The notes: generated by a model not told the origin, from the sequence alone. 6,074 nt of DNA from Nitrospira sp. (GCA_015904055.1 JABMDE010000068.1:5270-11343); one strand, 5' to 3'; shown: positions 1 to 5,632, counted from the stretch's first letter. Translations and numbers: made by a program.

Positions 1-2
1 CG

Positions 3-545
3 GTGTCTGGAGGCCATTCGTTGAACGGCTCCTACCTGCACAATTTCCTGCTGGCTTCCCTCACCGGCACGGTTGTCGCGGTGGACCAAGTTACGAAGCT
101 CTACATCATGCAGACGATGCGGTTGCATGAATCCATTCCCGTTATTTCCGATTTCTTCAGTTTGACGTACATCAGAAATCCTGGTGCAGCGTTCGGACTA
201 CTGGCCGGCAGCAGCAATACATTCCGCATGGTCTTTTTCGGACTCACCTCGATTTTAGCATTGGGATTGCTGGGGACCATCCTGCTGCGGATGCCGGCAC
301 ACGATCGGATGGGGCGCTTGAGCGTGGCGGCCATTTTAGGCGGCGCGATTGGAAACTTGATCGACCGGATGCGGTATGGCGAAGTGATTGATTTCCTCGA
401 TGTCTACATCGAGCAGTACCACTGGCCGGCGTTCAATGTTGCGGACTCGGCGATTACCGTCGGCGTAATTTTCCTGATCGTCCACTTTGCCTTCGAGAAG
501 AAGGACGATCCACCCCTCGCTTCGGAAAAGTCTTCAGCACCCTGA
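3..545 (+). CDS. lspA: Lipoprotein signal peptidase (signal peptidase II, LspA)
   Basis: This inner-membrane aspartyl protease cuts prolipoprotein signal peptides just before the lipid-modified cysteine. The 180-residue product shows the family motifs in order: DQVTK from D28, NPGAAFG around residues 59-65, GNLIDR with D121, and FNVADSA with D148. D121 and D148 are 27 residues apart, the same spacing as the two catalytic aspartates of E. coli LspA. Hydrophobic stretches near 14-27, 75-95, 107-120 and 149-163 fit the usual four membrane segments, followed by a short charged tail. The start taken is GTG at position 3; only two bases lie upstream, so no ribosome binding site can be judged and the true start may lie outside the window. 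The roughly 20 residues before DQVTK are a normal length. A lipoprotein substrate is encoded in the same window at 4769-5455. The identification is firm; only the start is uncertain. Confidence 0.96.
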   Translation: MSGGHSLNGSYLHNFLLASLTGTVVAVDQVTKLYIMQTMRLHESIPVISDFFSLTYIRNPGAAFGLLAGSSNTFRMVFFGLTSILALGLLGTILLRMPAHDRMGRLSVAAILGGAIGNLIDRMRYGEVIDFLDVYIEQYHWPAFNVADSAITVGVIFLIVHFAFEKKDDPPLASEKSSAP

Positions 546-547
546 GG

Positions 548-626
548 CGTGAAGCGTATCTCGTGAAGCGTGAAGCGCAGGACGGAGTCCATTTCTTTGT
601 TTGCGAGATACGAGATACGCTTCACG
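548..626. repeat. Long inverted repeat downstream of lspA (REP-like)
   Basis: A perfect 17-bp arm at 548-564 (cgtgaagcgtatctcgt) is repeated in inverse complement at 610-626 (acgagatacgcttcacg), separated by 45 bases. The left side continues as head-to-tail variants of the word cgtgaagcg, and the right side repeats cgagata twice, so the element is built of short tandem words on each side of a loop. It begins 3 bases after the lspA stop. It has no T-run after the stem, so it is not a classic terminator, though it could protect the mRNA 3' end. It resembles a REP/BIME-type dispersed element; I cannot test whether it recurs in this genome. Confidence 0.75.
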
Positions 627-679
627 AGGGACGCGTTCGAGTGAGATTTCGCGACGAACGGTCATAAATAATGCGGGCT

Positions 680-706
680 AAAAAGTTGCCCGTGTTGCCG
701 CGGGCA
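680..706 (-). terminator. Hairpin terminator of the uppP-DUF2024 operon
   Basis: Read on the minus strand, a 6-bp GC-rich stem (tgcccg / cgggca, + strand arms 687-692 and 701-706) with an 8-base loop is followed by ac and then a run of five T. It starts two bases after the stop codon of the DUF2024 gene. Position, stem and T-run all fit an intrinsic terminator for the minus-strand operon that converges on lspA. Confidence 0.6.
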
Positions 707-707
707 G

Positions 708-968
708 TTACGCCGGCATGGGAACAATAAATCCACCCTTTTCCTTCACCTGCTTCTGCTGCTCCGGGGAGAACATAAAGAGCGGCTCGCTGTGGCAGAA
801 CTGGCATTCCTTCGTCGTCACCGATGTCGTCGGTTCGCCGATACTGACTAAATATTCATTGGCCAGCTTCAAGGCCGTCGTTTCATCCGTGGTCATGACG
901 TCGAAGTGAATGCGGCCGTTCTTGCCGGTTACCCACGTATCGTAGACACGAATCGTATCGGAAGCCAT
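708..968 (-). CDS. Small DUF2024-family protein
   Basis: The product is 86 residues. It begins MASDTIRVYDTWV, followed by a GRIHFDV stretch at about residues 18-24, an alpha-helical middle (KLANEYLVSIGE), and a CQFCHSE motif with C55, C58 and H59. This pattern (VYDT, HFDV, ECxFCH, glycine-rich end) matches my memory of the DUF2024 family, whose biochemical role is unknown to me. The Cys-Cys-His cluster could bind a metal, but that is inference. The start is the ATG at 966-968, preceded by AAAGGGG about 8 bases upstream; a longer frame reading back into uppP lacks the family N-terminus and was not chosen. It lies 14 bases after the uppP stop on the same strand, so the two genes are probably co-transcribed, and it is followed at once by a terminator. 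Confidence 0.85.
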   Translation of the reverse strand: MASDTIRVYDTWVTGKNGRIHFDVMTTDETTALKLANEYLVSIGEPTTSVTTKECQFCHSEPLFMFSPEQQKQVKEKGGFIVPMPA

Positions 969-982
969 GCGGGACACCCCTT

Positions 983-1864
983 TCACCTGAAGATCAATAA
1001 GACAACAACGCCGAGAATAATACGGTAGTACGCAAAGACACGCAAGGTGTGGCGTTGGACGTATGTCAGGAAGGCGGCGATCACAGCCCACGCGACCAGA
1101 AAGGAGATGATCATGCCGAGGCCGAGTGCCAGAAAGTCCTGGTCGGTAAATGTCCCTCTGGCTTTCCAGGTTTCGTAGACCGTCGCGGCGATGATGGTCG
1201 GGAGAGCCAGGAAGAACGAATATTCGGTGGCGACTTTTCGATCAAGCCCGGCCAGTAGACCGCCGATGATGGTTGACCCGGAGCGGGACATGCCGGGAAT
1301 GAGCGAGGCGCATTGTGCCAGGCCGATCCAGAAGGCCTGTTTCGGAGAGACTTGATCGAGGCTCATGGCCCGGCTGGTTTTTGCGGTGGCTTCAACGATG
1401 AGAATAATGATTCCGCCGAGAATAGACGTGGTGGCAACCGTGTGCGGCGTGAACAAGTGGGACTTGATCCAACCATGCGCCGCCAAGCCGACCAGGGCGG
1501 CTGGTAGAAAGGCTATGCCAAGCCCCAGCATGAACCACAGATTAGGATGGGCCTGTAGGGAGGCTTGGAGACATGCTGCCCAGGTCGGATGTTGGGTGTT
1601 GTGCAGGGAGGATCGAAACCCTGCCTGCTCTTGCCAGGCACCTGAGACCAGTCGCCCGATTTTCTCCCGTTCAAAGACGATGACGGCCAGGATGGCTCCC
1701 AGTTGAATGGAAATCTCTGCGTTTGCTGCCACGTCGCCGGTGAAGCCCAGCGCATAGCCGACCAGGATGAGATGTCCTGTGGACGAGACGGGCAAGAATT
1801 CAGTCAGCCCTTCCACGATGCCGAGGATGACGGCAAGAACAGGCCCCCATTCGTTCACAAGCAT
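983..1864 (-). CDS. uppP: Undecaprenyl-diphosphate phosphatase UppP/BacA (intact copy)
   Basis: This integral membrane enzyme dephosphorylates undecaprenyl diphosphate to the monophosphate lipid carrier used for peptidoglycan and surface polysaccharide export; overexpression classically gives bacitracin resistance. The 293-residue product is in the usual range of about 265-295. The first catalytic motif, [15 protein letters not shown], is at residues 18-32 with E18, E22 and H31. The second, PGMSRSGST, is at 190-198 and includes R194. Many hydrophobic segments follow the BacA fold. Residues 75-105, between the first helices, form a polar insert that varies in the family. The start is ATG at 1862-1864, with only a weak GAAGG upstream. 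It heads a probable operon with the DUF2024 gene. Its first 99 codons are duplicated at 4191-4489, and this copy is the only complete one in the window. Confidence 0.97.
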   Translation of the reverse strand: MLVNEWGPVLAVILGIVEGLTEFLPVSSTGHLILVGYALGFTGDVAANAEISIQLGAILAVIVFEREKIGRLVSGAWQEQAGFRSSLHNTQHPTWAACLQASLQAHPNLWFMLGLGIAFLPAALVGLAAHGWIKSHLFTPHTVATTSILGGIIILIVEATAKTSRAMSLDQVSPKQAFWIGLAQCASLIPGMSRSGSTIIGGLLAGLDRKVATEYSFFLALPTIIAATVYETWKARGTFTDQDFLALGLGMIISFLVAWAVIAAFLTYVQRHTLRVFAYYRIILGVVVLLIFR

Positions 1865-1912
1865 GCCTTCGGGTTAGGATGGATGAGCATACGGTTGATC
1901 GGTTAACGAGCG

Positions 1913-1941
1913 ATCATCACAGAGCGATGGTATTCCGTCAA
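1913..1941 (-). promoter_or_regulatory. Candidate uppP promoter
   Basis: On the minus strand, TTGACG (1936-1941) is followed after 17 bases by GATGAT (1913-1918), about 49 bases before the uppP start codon. The -35 is a 5/6 match and the -10 a 4/6 match to the sigma-70 consensus. Both boxes are unchanged in the duplicated copy. A short inverted repeat (tgatcg / cgatca, 1896-1901 and 1911-1916) overlaps the -10. The match may be chance, and the consensus for this phylum is not established here. Confidence 0.3.
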
Positions 1942-1996
1942 GCGCAGGATTGAATGGCGCGGCGAGTCTCGGTCACAGGTCGTGAGTGCAAATATG

Positions 1997-2025
1997 TTGA
2001 CAAAGAACGGATGTTGTCTTACACA
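1997..2025 (+). promoter_or_regulatory. Candidate promoter of lipoprotein copy 1
   Basis: A perfect TTGACA (1997-2002) is followed after 17 bases by TACACA (2020-2025), a 3/6 match to the -10 consensus; cacaat at 2022-2027 is an alternative with a longer spacer. The block is kept in the second copy with few changes. It lies about 110 bases before the start codon, giving a leader of roughly 100 bases. The remaining 1865-2137 intergenic sequence between the divergent uppP and lipoprotein genes holds no gene I can support. Confidence 0.35.
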
Positions 2026-2137
2026 CAATCAAAGGATTGATGCAGGCGGATAGACTATCCTGGGAAATATGCATAGAAAATCATGTCGATGCGTGCGCAC
2101 ATGCATTCACTGAGCATGTGAGGAAGAGGAGGATCGT

Positions 2138-2775
2138 ATGAGACGGGAGTGGATCGCAATCATGATGGCCGGGGCGATGCTGTCGGCGGGATGTGTGACC
2201 AATTGGAAAAGGTTCGTCAACAGAAGACCTCCATGGAGCAACAGATTCGCACGTTGAAAGAACTGAACGTGAAGTTCAGCAACGAAGCGCTTGCGGCGCG
2301 GGATGAGCTACAGCGGATTGAGCATGGCCGTGACAAGGAGCGGGGCTCGGTCGATGGACGGACGAAAGACCTGGAAGCGCAGCTCAAGGCGATGTCGGCA
2401 CAAAATCGCAATGTGCGGCAGGAATATCAGGATGTCAAACGCCACAATGACACCTTGAAGTCGTTGGTCGCACGGTATCAAAAGGAACTGAAAGACCGGT
2501 CGCATTCGGCATCGGCGGTAGTGACCCCCCCAGCAGCTGACGCAAAGGCCCCGGCCCCAACCGCTGCCGCTCCATCGGCCGGAACCTCTGCCGCGATGAA
2601 CATCAACCGGGTGTCTGCGAGCGATCTGGTGTTATTCTTGGGGCTGAAGCAGGAGGAGGCCGATCGTATCGTGAGCAATCGCCCCTATCGTGTAAAGGGA
2701 GAGTTGGTGGCGAAGAACGTTGTGCCCAAGGAGACGTTCGACTTGATCAAGGATCGGATCTCTGTCAGCCAATAG
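2138..2775 (+). pseudogene. Coiled-coil/HhH lipoprotein, copy 1, frameshifted by a 49-bp deletion
   Basis: This is the first copy of the lipoprotein gene at 4769-5455. The ribosome binding site AGGAGG (2127-2132), the ATG at 2138 and the signal peptide with lipobox LSAGC (C19) are intact. After gaccaa at 2197-2202 the sequence jumps directly to ttggaaaa, missing the 49 bases at 4834-4882 of the other copy. Because 49 is not a multiple of 3, translation from the true start leaves frame and stops at TGA 2255-2257 after 39 residues, ending in a basic tail. The original frame stays open to TAG 2773-2775 and encodes the coiled coil and the helix-hairpin-helix end. It can be reached only from a GTG at 2149 or internal ATGs without a convincing ribosome binding site, and such a product would have no signal peptide. 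I call it a recent pseudogene. A frameshift-made or cytoplasmic product is possible but unsupported. Confidence 0.85.
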
Positions 2776-2805
2776 AGCCTGCCGGCATCCGCCGGGCGAT
2801 CTGTG

Positions 2806-2842
2806 AAAGGGCCGTCCTCTCCAAGGAGGACGGCCCTTTTTT
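2806..2842 (+). terminator. Intrinsic terminator after lipoprotein copy 1
   Basis: A strong hairpin pairs gggccgtcctc (2809-2819) with gaggacggccc (2826-2836), has a 6-base loop, and is followed by six T. Three A before the stem pair with the T-run, so the element could also act on minus-strand transcripts. It starts about 30 bases after the lipoprotein stop. An equivalent hairpin follows copy 2. Confidence 0.88.
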
Positions 2843-2954
2843 CTTTCTTATGGCCCCGTAACGATGGCCACAACAAGCTGATCCGAGGGCAGATCCCGGT
2901 TCACGGCAGCGTTCACCAAGTTGAGCGATGATTACGGTCCATCGTTTTTGGAAG

Positions 2955-3938
2955 TTATCGGCTGTGTTGGGCCAGGATGTCGCCGAGCGATCGGAAGCCA
3001 AGACCGAGTCCCCGGCAGACCTCAACCTGGCGGTCGAACCGGTTTTTCGTATGGATCATCTTCCACATTGTGCCGAGTCCCACGCGCCCCCAGGCAGCCA
3101 GATGGAAGACGGATAGGGGATAGTCGGTGCCGAACAGCAGCCGATCTTGCACCTCGGGATGTTTCCGGAGGTGCAACAGCATGCGGAGGCGATTGGGCAA
3201 TGTCAGCGCAGAGATGTCGGCGTAGAAATTCGGATAGCGTTTCGCGAATTCGTGGAAGGTGGGGATGAATTTTTCATAGAGCATGAGACCGTAGCTGCAG
3301 GCATGGGCGGCGATGACGGTGACGCCTTCGTCCAGCGCGGTGTGGAGCCGGTCTGGATCTCCAACTGATTGATCCTTGCCGATCAGGCTGAATTCACTCA
3401 GGAACGGCAGCTTCCGTTCAGCCAGCGCGCGATAGAAGGGAATGTACGTGCGATCAGCCGGGTTGAACTGTTGGGCATTAGGCAGCACTTTCACGAGGAC
3501 GGCTCCGGCCTCGGCGACACGATGGACTTCTTCGACCGCATCTCTCCGTTGTGGATTGATCGACACACCCGCGAGCAATTCATTCCGATGGGCCTGTGCA
3601 GTCTTGAGCACGTAATCGTTGCTGATGAGGAAATCTGTATGGTCCTGGAGGAGTCTGCCGGTGCCATCGTAGACGCCGTCCATGCCGAGGAGTACGGCTT
3701 GTTGCACATGACGTGAGGCTCGTAATTCGCCGAGCAGATCGTCGAGATATTTCTGATTCGCTTCGCGCGGTGTATCTGGCGAGAGCTGATGCTTCCATAG
3801 TAAAAACCGCCGGAACAGCGGGCTCTTCAGCATCTTTGGAGAGATGTAGCAGCCGTTGTCGCCGTCCGGCAGCGCCGCCAGATGGACGTGACAGTCGATC
3901 AACATTTTCTCGCTAGGCACCCGGGTGTTCGTCTTCAT
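2955..3938 (-). CDS. Metal-dependent amidohydrolase family protein (Amidohydro_2 type), copy 1
   Basis: The 327-residue product has the marks of an Amidohydrolase-2 TIM-barrel hydrolase: an N-terminal metal motif DCHVHL with H17 and H19, VKVLP with K150, AAHAC with H212, and LLFGTDYPL with D272 near the C-terminus. Members hydrolyse or decarboxylate diverse substrates; the substrate here cannot be told. The strand that usually carries a metal-binding histidine (pattern LPxLxH) reads LPFLSEF, with serine-glutamate (S181-E182) at about the expected place, so metal binding may be altered. There is no signal peptide, so it is probably cytoplasmic. The start is ATG 3936-3938; an internal ATG at 3903-3905 (M12), directly before LIDCHVHL, is an equally likely start, and neither has a clear ribosome binding site. 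It converges with the lipoprotein gene. It probably lay downstream of the ligase whose 3' end remains at 4060-4190. Confidence 0.88.
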   Translation of the reverse strand: MKTNTRVPSEKMLIDCHVHLAALPDGDNGCYISPKMLKSPLFRRFLLWKHQLSPDTPREANQKYLDDLLGELRASRHVQQAVLLGMDGVYDGTGRLLQDHTDFLISNDYVLKTAQAHRNELLAGVSINPQRRDAVEEVHRVAEAGAVLVKVLPNAQQFNPADRTYIPFYRALAERKLPFLSEFSLIGKDQSVGDPDRLHTALDEGVTVIAAHACSYGLMLYEKFIPTFHEFAKRYPNFYADISALTLPNRLRMLLHLRKHPEVQDRLLFGTDYPLSVFHLAAWGRVGLGTMWKMIHTKNRFDRQVEVCRGLGLGFRSLGDILAQHSR

Positions 3939-3970
3939 GCGCTGTTGCAGGGCGTTCTGGTGTACTCAAA

Positions 3971-4071
3971 GGACTGAGGGCTCAGGACTGAGGACTGAGT
4001 ACGAAGCTACAGGCTTCGATCTCTGCCGATTTTCAGAAACACTCAGCCCACCGTCCTCATTACTCAGTCCT
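3971..4071. repeat. Inverted repeat built of ggactgag words
   Basis: The word ggactgag occurs at 3971, 3985 and 3992 (the last two sharing one base), with a related gggctcag between. Its reverse complement ctcagtcc occurs at 4063-4070, with a partial actcag at 4041. The best perfect arms are aggactgagta (3991-4001) and tactcagtcct (4061-4071), 11 bp with a 59-base loop. Inside the loop is a small hairpin, cgaagc (4002-4007) with gcttcg (4013-4018). The element fills the gap between the amidohydrolase start and the ligase 3' end. Its right arm overlaps the ligase coding end and lies next to that gene's stop codon. The layout resembles the unrelated-sequence element after lspA. Confidence 0.65.
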
Positions 4072-4190
4072 ACTGGACGTTTCACGCGAAGCGAGCCGCT
4101 CCATTGCGATTCTTTTTATGCCGCGCAGGTCGAGTTTCCCGGTGCCGAGCACTGGCAGGGCTTCGACTTTGACGAATTGATTTCGTCCGG
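4060..4190 (-). pseudogene. 3' fragment of an AMP-forming acyl-CoA/acyl-ACP ligase
   Basis: In one minus-strand frame this stretch encodes about 43 residues ending at TAA 4060-4062. It reads [20 protein letters not shown], then [16 protein letters not shown] and a short serine-rich tail. The pattern [10 protein letters not shown] is the conserved C-terminal lysine motif (A10) of adenylate-forming enzymes; the lysine takes part in acyl-adenylate formation. The form with VLGTGK is typical of acyl-ACP ligases and the ligase half of Aas proteins. Everything upstream is missing: at about 4190 the sequence switches to the 5' part of uppP in another frame. This is the end point of a tandem duplication, not decay, so the intact gene is expected to the right of this window. 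The family assignment rests on one motif, but a clear one. Confidence 0.75.
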
Positions 4191-4489
4191 TGGAGACATG
4201 CTGACCAGGTTGGATGTTGGGTACTGTGCAGAAAGGATCGAAACTTCGTCTGCTCTTGCCAGGCGCCTGAGACCAGCCGTCCGATTTTCTCCCGTTCAAA
4301 GACGATGACGGCCAGGATGGCTCCCAATTGAATGGAAATCTCCGCGTTTGCCGCCACGTCGCCGGTGAAGCCGAGCGCATAGCCGACCAAGATGAGATGC
4401 CCTGTGGACGAGACGGGCAAGAATTCAGTTAGCCCTTCCACGATGCCGAGGATGATGGCAAGAACAGGCCCCCATTCGTTCACAAGCAT
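4191..4489 (-). pseudogene. uppP: Truncated uppP duplicate (first 99 codons)
   Basis: This repeats the 5' end of uppP from its ATG (4487-4489) to codon 99, with 21 base differences in 299 bp from the intact gene. The first catalytic motif [15 protein letters not shown] is kept, but everything after residue 99 is lost, including the PGMSRSGST motif. The frame then runs into the ligase fragment out of frame and stops at 4082-4084, giving a 135-residue chimera with 36 unrelated residues. Residues changed against the intact copy cluster in the polar insert at 81-96, while the membrane part is almost unchanged (V12I). The upstream candidate promoter is kept, so it may be transcribed, but a working phosphatase is not expected. 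Confidence 0.92.
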
Positions 4490-4537
4490 GCCTTCGGGTT
4501 AGGATGGATGAGCATATGGTTGATCGGTTAACGAGCG

Positions 4538-4566
4538 ATCATCACAGAGCGATGCTCTTCCGTCAA
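4538..4566 (-). promoter_or_regulatory. Candidate promoter of the truncated uppP copy
   Basis: Duplicate of the block at 1913-1941: TTGACG (4561-4566), a 17-base spacer and GATGAT (4538-4543) on the minus strand. Both boxes are unchanged although spacer bases differ, which is weak support for function. Confidence 0.28.
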
Positions 4567-4628
4567 GCGCAGGATTGAATGGTGCGGCCAGTTTCAGTAA
4601 CAGGCCGTGAGCCGTGAGTGCAAATATG

Positions 4629-4657
4629 TTGACAAAGAACCGATGTTGTCTTACACA
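4629..4657 (+). promoter_or_regulatory. Candidate promoter of lipoprotein copy 2
   Basis: TTGACA (4629-4634), a 17-base spacer and TACACA (4652-4657), duplicating the block at 1997-2025 with one change in the spacer. Just upstream is a tandem gccgtga repeat (4604-4610 and 4611-4617) present once, imperfectly, in copy 1. Confidence 0.35.
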
Positions 4658-4768
4658 CAACCAAAGGACTGAAGCAGGCGGATAGACTACCGTGGGAAAT
4701 GTGAATAGACGTCATGTCGATGCGTGCGCACACGCATTCACTGAGCAGGTGAGGAAGAGGAGGATCGT

Positions 4769-5455
4769 ATGAGACGGGAGTGGATCGCAATCATGATGGC
4801 CGGGGCGATGCTGTCGGCGGGATGTGTGACCAACTCGCAGTACCAGGAGGCGTTGACGGAAGCCGATACGGCCCGAGAAGAATTGGAAAAGGTCCGTCAA
4901 CAGAAGACCTCCATGGAGCAACAGATTCGCACATTGAAAGAACTGAATGTGAAGTTCAGCAACGAAGCGCTTGCGGCGCGGGATGAACTGCAGCGGATTG
5001 AACATGGCCGCGACAAGGAGCGGGGCTCGGTCGATGGGCGGACAAAAGATCTGGAAGCGCAGCTCAAGGCGTTGTCGGCGCAGAGTCGCAATGTGCGGCA
5101 GGAATATCAGGATGTCAAACGCCACAATGACACCTTGAAGTCGTTGGTGGCACGGTATCAAAAGGAACTGAAAGACCGGTCGCATTCGGTGTCGGCGATG
5201 GTCGTCCCTCCGGCGGCTGAGGCAAAGGCTCCAGCCCCATCCGTTGCCGCTCCGTCGGCCGGAACGTCCGCTGCGATGAACATTAATCGGGTATCGGCGA
5301 GCGATCTGGTACTGTTCTTAGGGTTGAAGCAGGAGGAGGCCGATCGTATCGTGAGCAATCGCCCCTATCGCGTGAAGGGGGAGTTGGTGGCGAAGAACGT
5401 CGTGCCCAAAGAGACGTTCGACTTGATCAAGGACCGCATCTCGGTCAGCCAATAA
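4769..5455 (+). CDS. Coiled-coil lipoprotein with C-terminal helix-hairpin-helix (ComEA-like) domain, intact copy
   Basis: The 228-residue product starts with a short signal peptide (RRE, a hydrophobic core and lipobox LSAGC with C19), so it should be lipidated, cut by LspA and held at a membrane facing the periplasm. Residue V20 after the cysteine does not give the classic inner-membrane retention Asp. Residues about 24-136 are highly charged and heptad-like, a long coiled coil with RQQ/KEL-type repeats. Residues 140-169 are an Ala/Pro-rich linker. Residues 170-228 begin MNINRVSASDLVLFLGL and continue EEADRIVSNRPY and KGELVAKN, following the NIN-A-eL-LpGi-A-I-yR-eL pattern of ComEA-like HhH domains. 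The second hairpin glycine is replaced (GLKQEEA rather than GIGxxxA), so DNA binding is uncertain. The start is ATG 4769 with AGGAGG (4758-4763) 5 bases upstream. The function is unknown; the envelope location is inferred. Confidence 0.9.
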   Translation: MRREWIAIMMAGAMLSAGCVTNSQYQEALTEADTAREELEKVRQQKTSMEQQIRTLKELNVKFSNEALAARDELQRIEHGRDKERGSVDGRTKDLEAQLKALSAQSRNVRQEYQDVKRHNDTLKSLVARYQKELKDRSHSVSAMVVPPAAEAKAPAPSVAAPSAGTSAAMNINRVSASDLVLFLGLKQEEADRIVSNRPYRVKGELVAKNVVPKETFDLIKDRISVSQ

Positions 5456-5487
5456 AACGTGCCGGCCATCAGCCGGGCGATCTGTTT

Positions 5488-5520
5488 GGGCCGTCCTCTT
5501 TCTGGAGGACGGCCCTTTTT
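5488..5520 (+). terminator. Intrinsic terminator after lipoprotein copy 2
   Basis: gggccgtcctc (5488-5498) pairs with gaggacggccc (5505-5515) around a 6-base loop and is followed by five T. The stem is the same as in copy 1 although the loop and the bases before the stem differ, so pairing has been kept. It starts about 30 bases after the stop codon. Confidence 0.88.
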
Positions 5521-5632
5521 CTTTCTTATGGCCCCATGACGATGTCCACAACAAGCTGATCCGAGGACAGATCCCGGTTCATGGCAGTACTCACCGAGTT
5601 GAGCGATGATTGCAGTCCGTCGTTCTTGCAGA

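Larger units (their letters stand above)
1566..4190. repeat. Tandem duplication unit, copy 1 (about 2.6 kb)
   Basis: This stretch, from inside uppP through the lipoprotein gene and amidohydrolase to the 3' end of a ligase gene, is repeated from 4191 on. The coordinate offset between copies is 2625 in the uppP part, 2632 at the lipoprotein promoter, 2631 at its start codon, 2680 at its stop and 2678 across the amidohydrolase. The offset changes mark small indels: a 7-bp gccgtga repeat gained in copy 2 (4604-4617) or lost in copy 1, a 1-bp indel before the start codon, the 49-bp deletion inside copy 1 of the lipoprotein gene, and 2 bp in the region after it. Hand alignment gives 21 differences in the 299 bp of uppP, 18 in the last 180 bp of the lipoprotein gene, and 21 in 442 bp of the amidohydrolase. 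Order and orientation are the same, so this is a direct tandem repeat. Confidence 0.95.

Noticed and set aside
708..1091. A longer 127-residue version of the DUF2024 protein.
   Set aside because: The extra N-terminus is antisense-like sequence overlapping the uppP 3' end in another frame; family similarity begins at the ATG at 968.
2098..2120. A hairpin (cacatgc / gcatgtg) just before the lipoprotein ribosome binding site as a regulatory RNA structure.
   Set aside because: In copy 2, the intact gene, two of the seven pairs are broken with no compensation, so pairing is not conserved.
2149..2775. A 208-residue frame starting at GTG 2149 as a genuine shorter gene.
   Set aside because: The GTG lies inside the signal-peptide codons of the real start, in another frame, and AGGAGG is correctly placed for ATG 2138 instead. 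The frame is open only because the deletion joined it to the old coding frame.
2921..3268. Plus-strand open frames across the amidohydrolase, uppP and 5581-5925 as genes.
   Set aside because: They are shadows opposite well-supported minus-strand genes, have Arg/Gly/Ser-rich compositions and no ribosome binding sites or family features.
3971..4071. CRISPR array or transposon end from the repeated ggactgag words.
   Set aside because: The words are 8 bases, partly overlapping, with no regular spacers, no cas or transposase gene and no target-site duplication visible.
4082..4489. A 135-residue open frame beginning with UppP could be a new fusion protein.
   Set aside because: Only the first 99 residues are UppP; the last 36 are the ligase sequence read out of its native frame, and the second catalytic motif is absent. 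It is a duplication-junction by-product.
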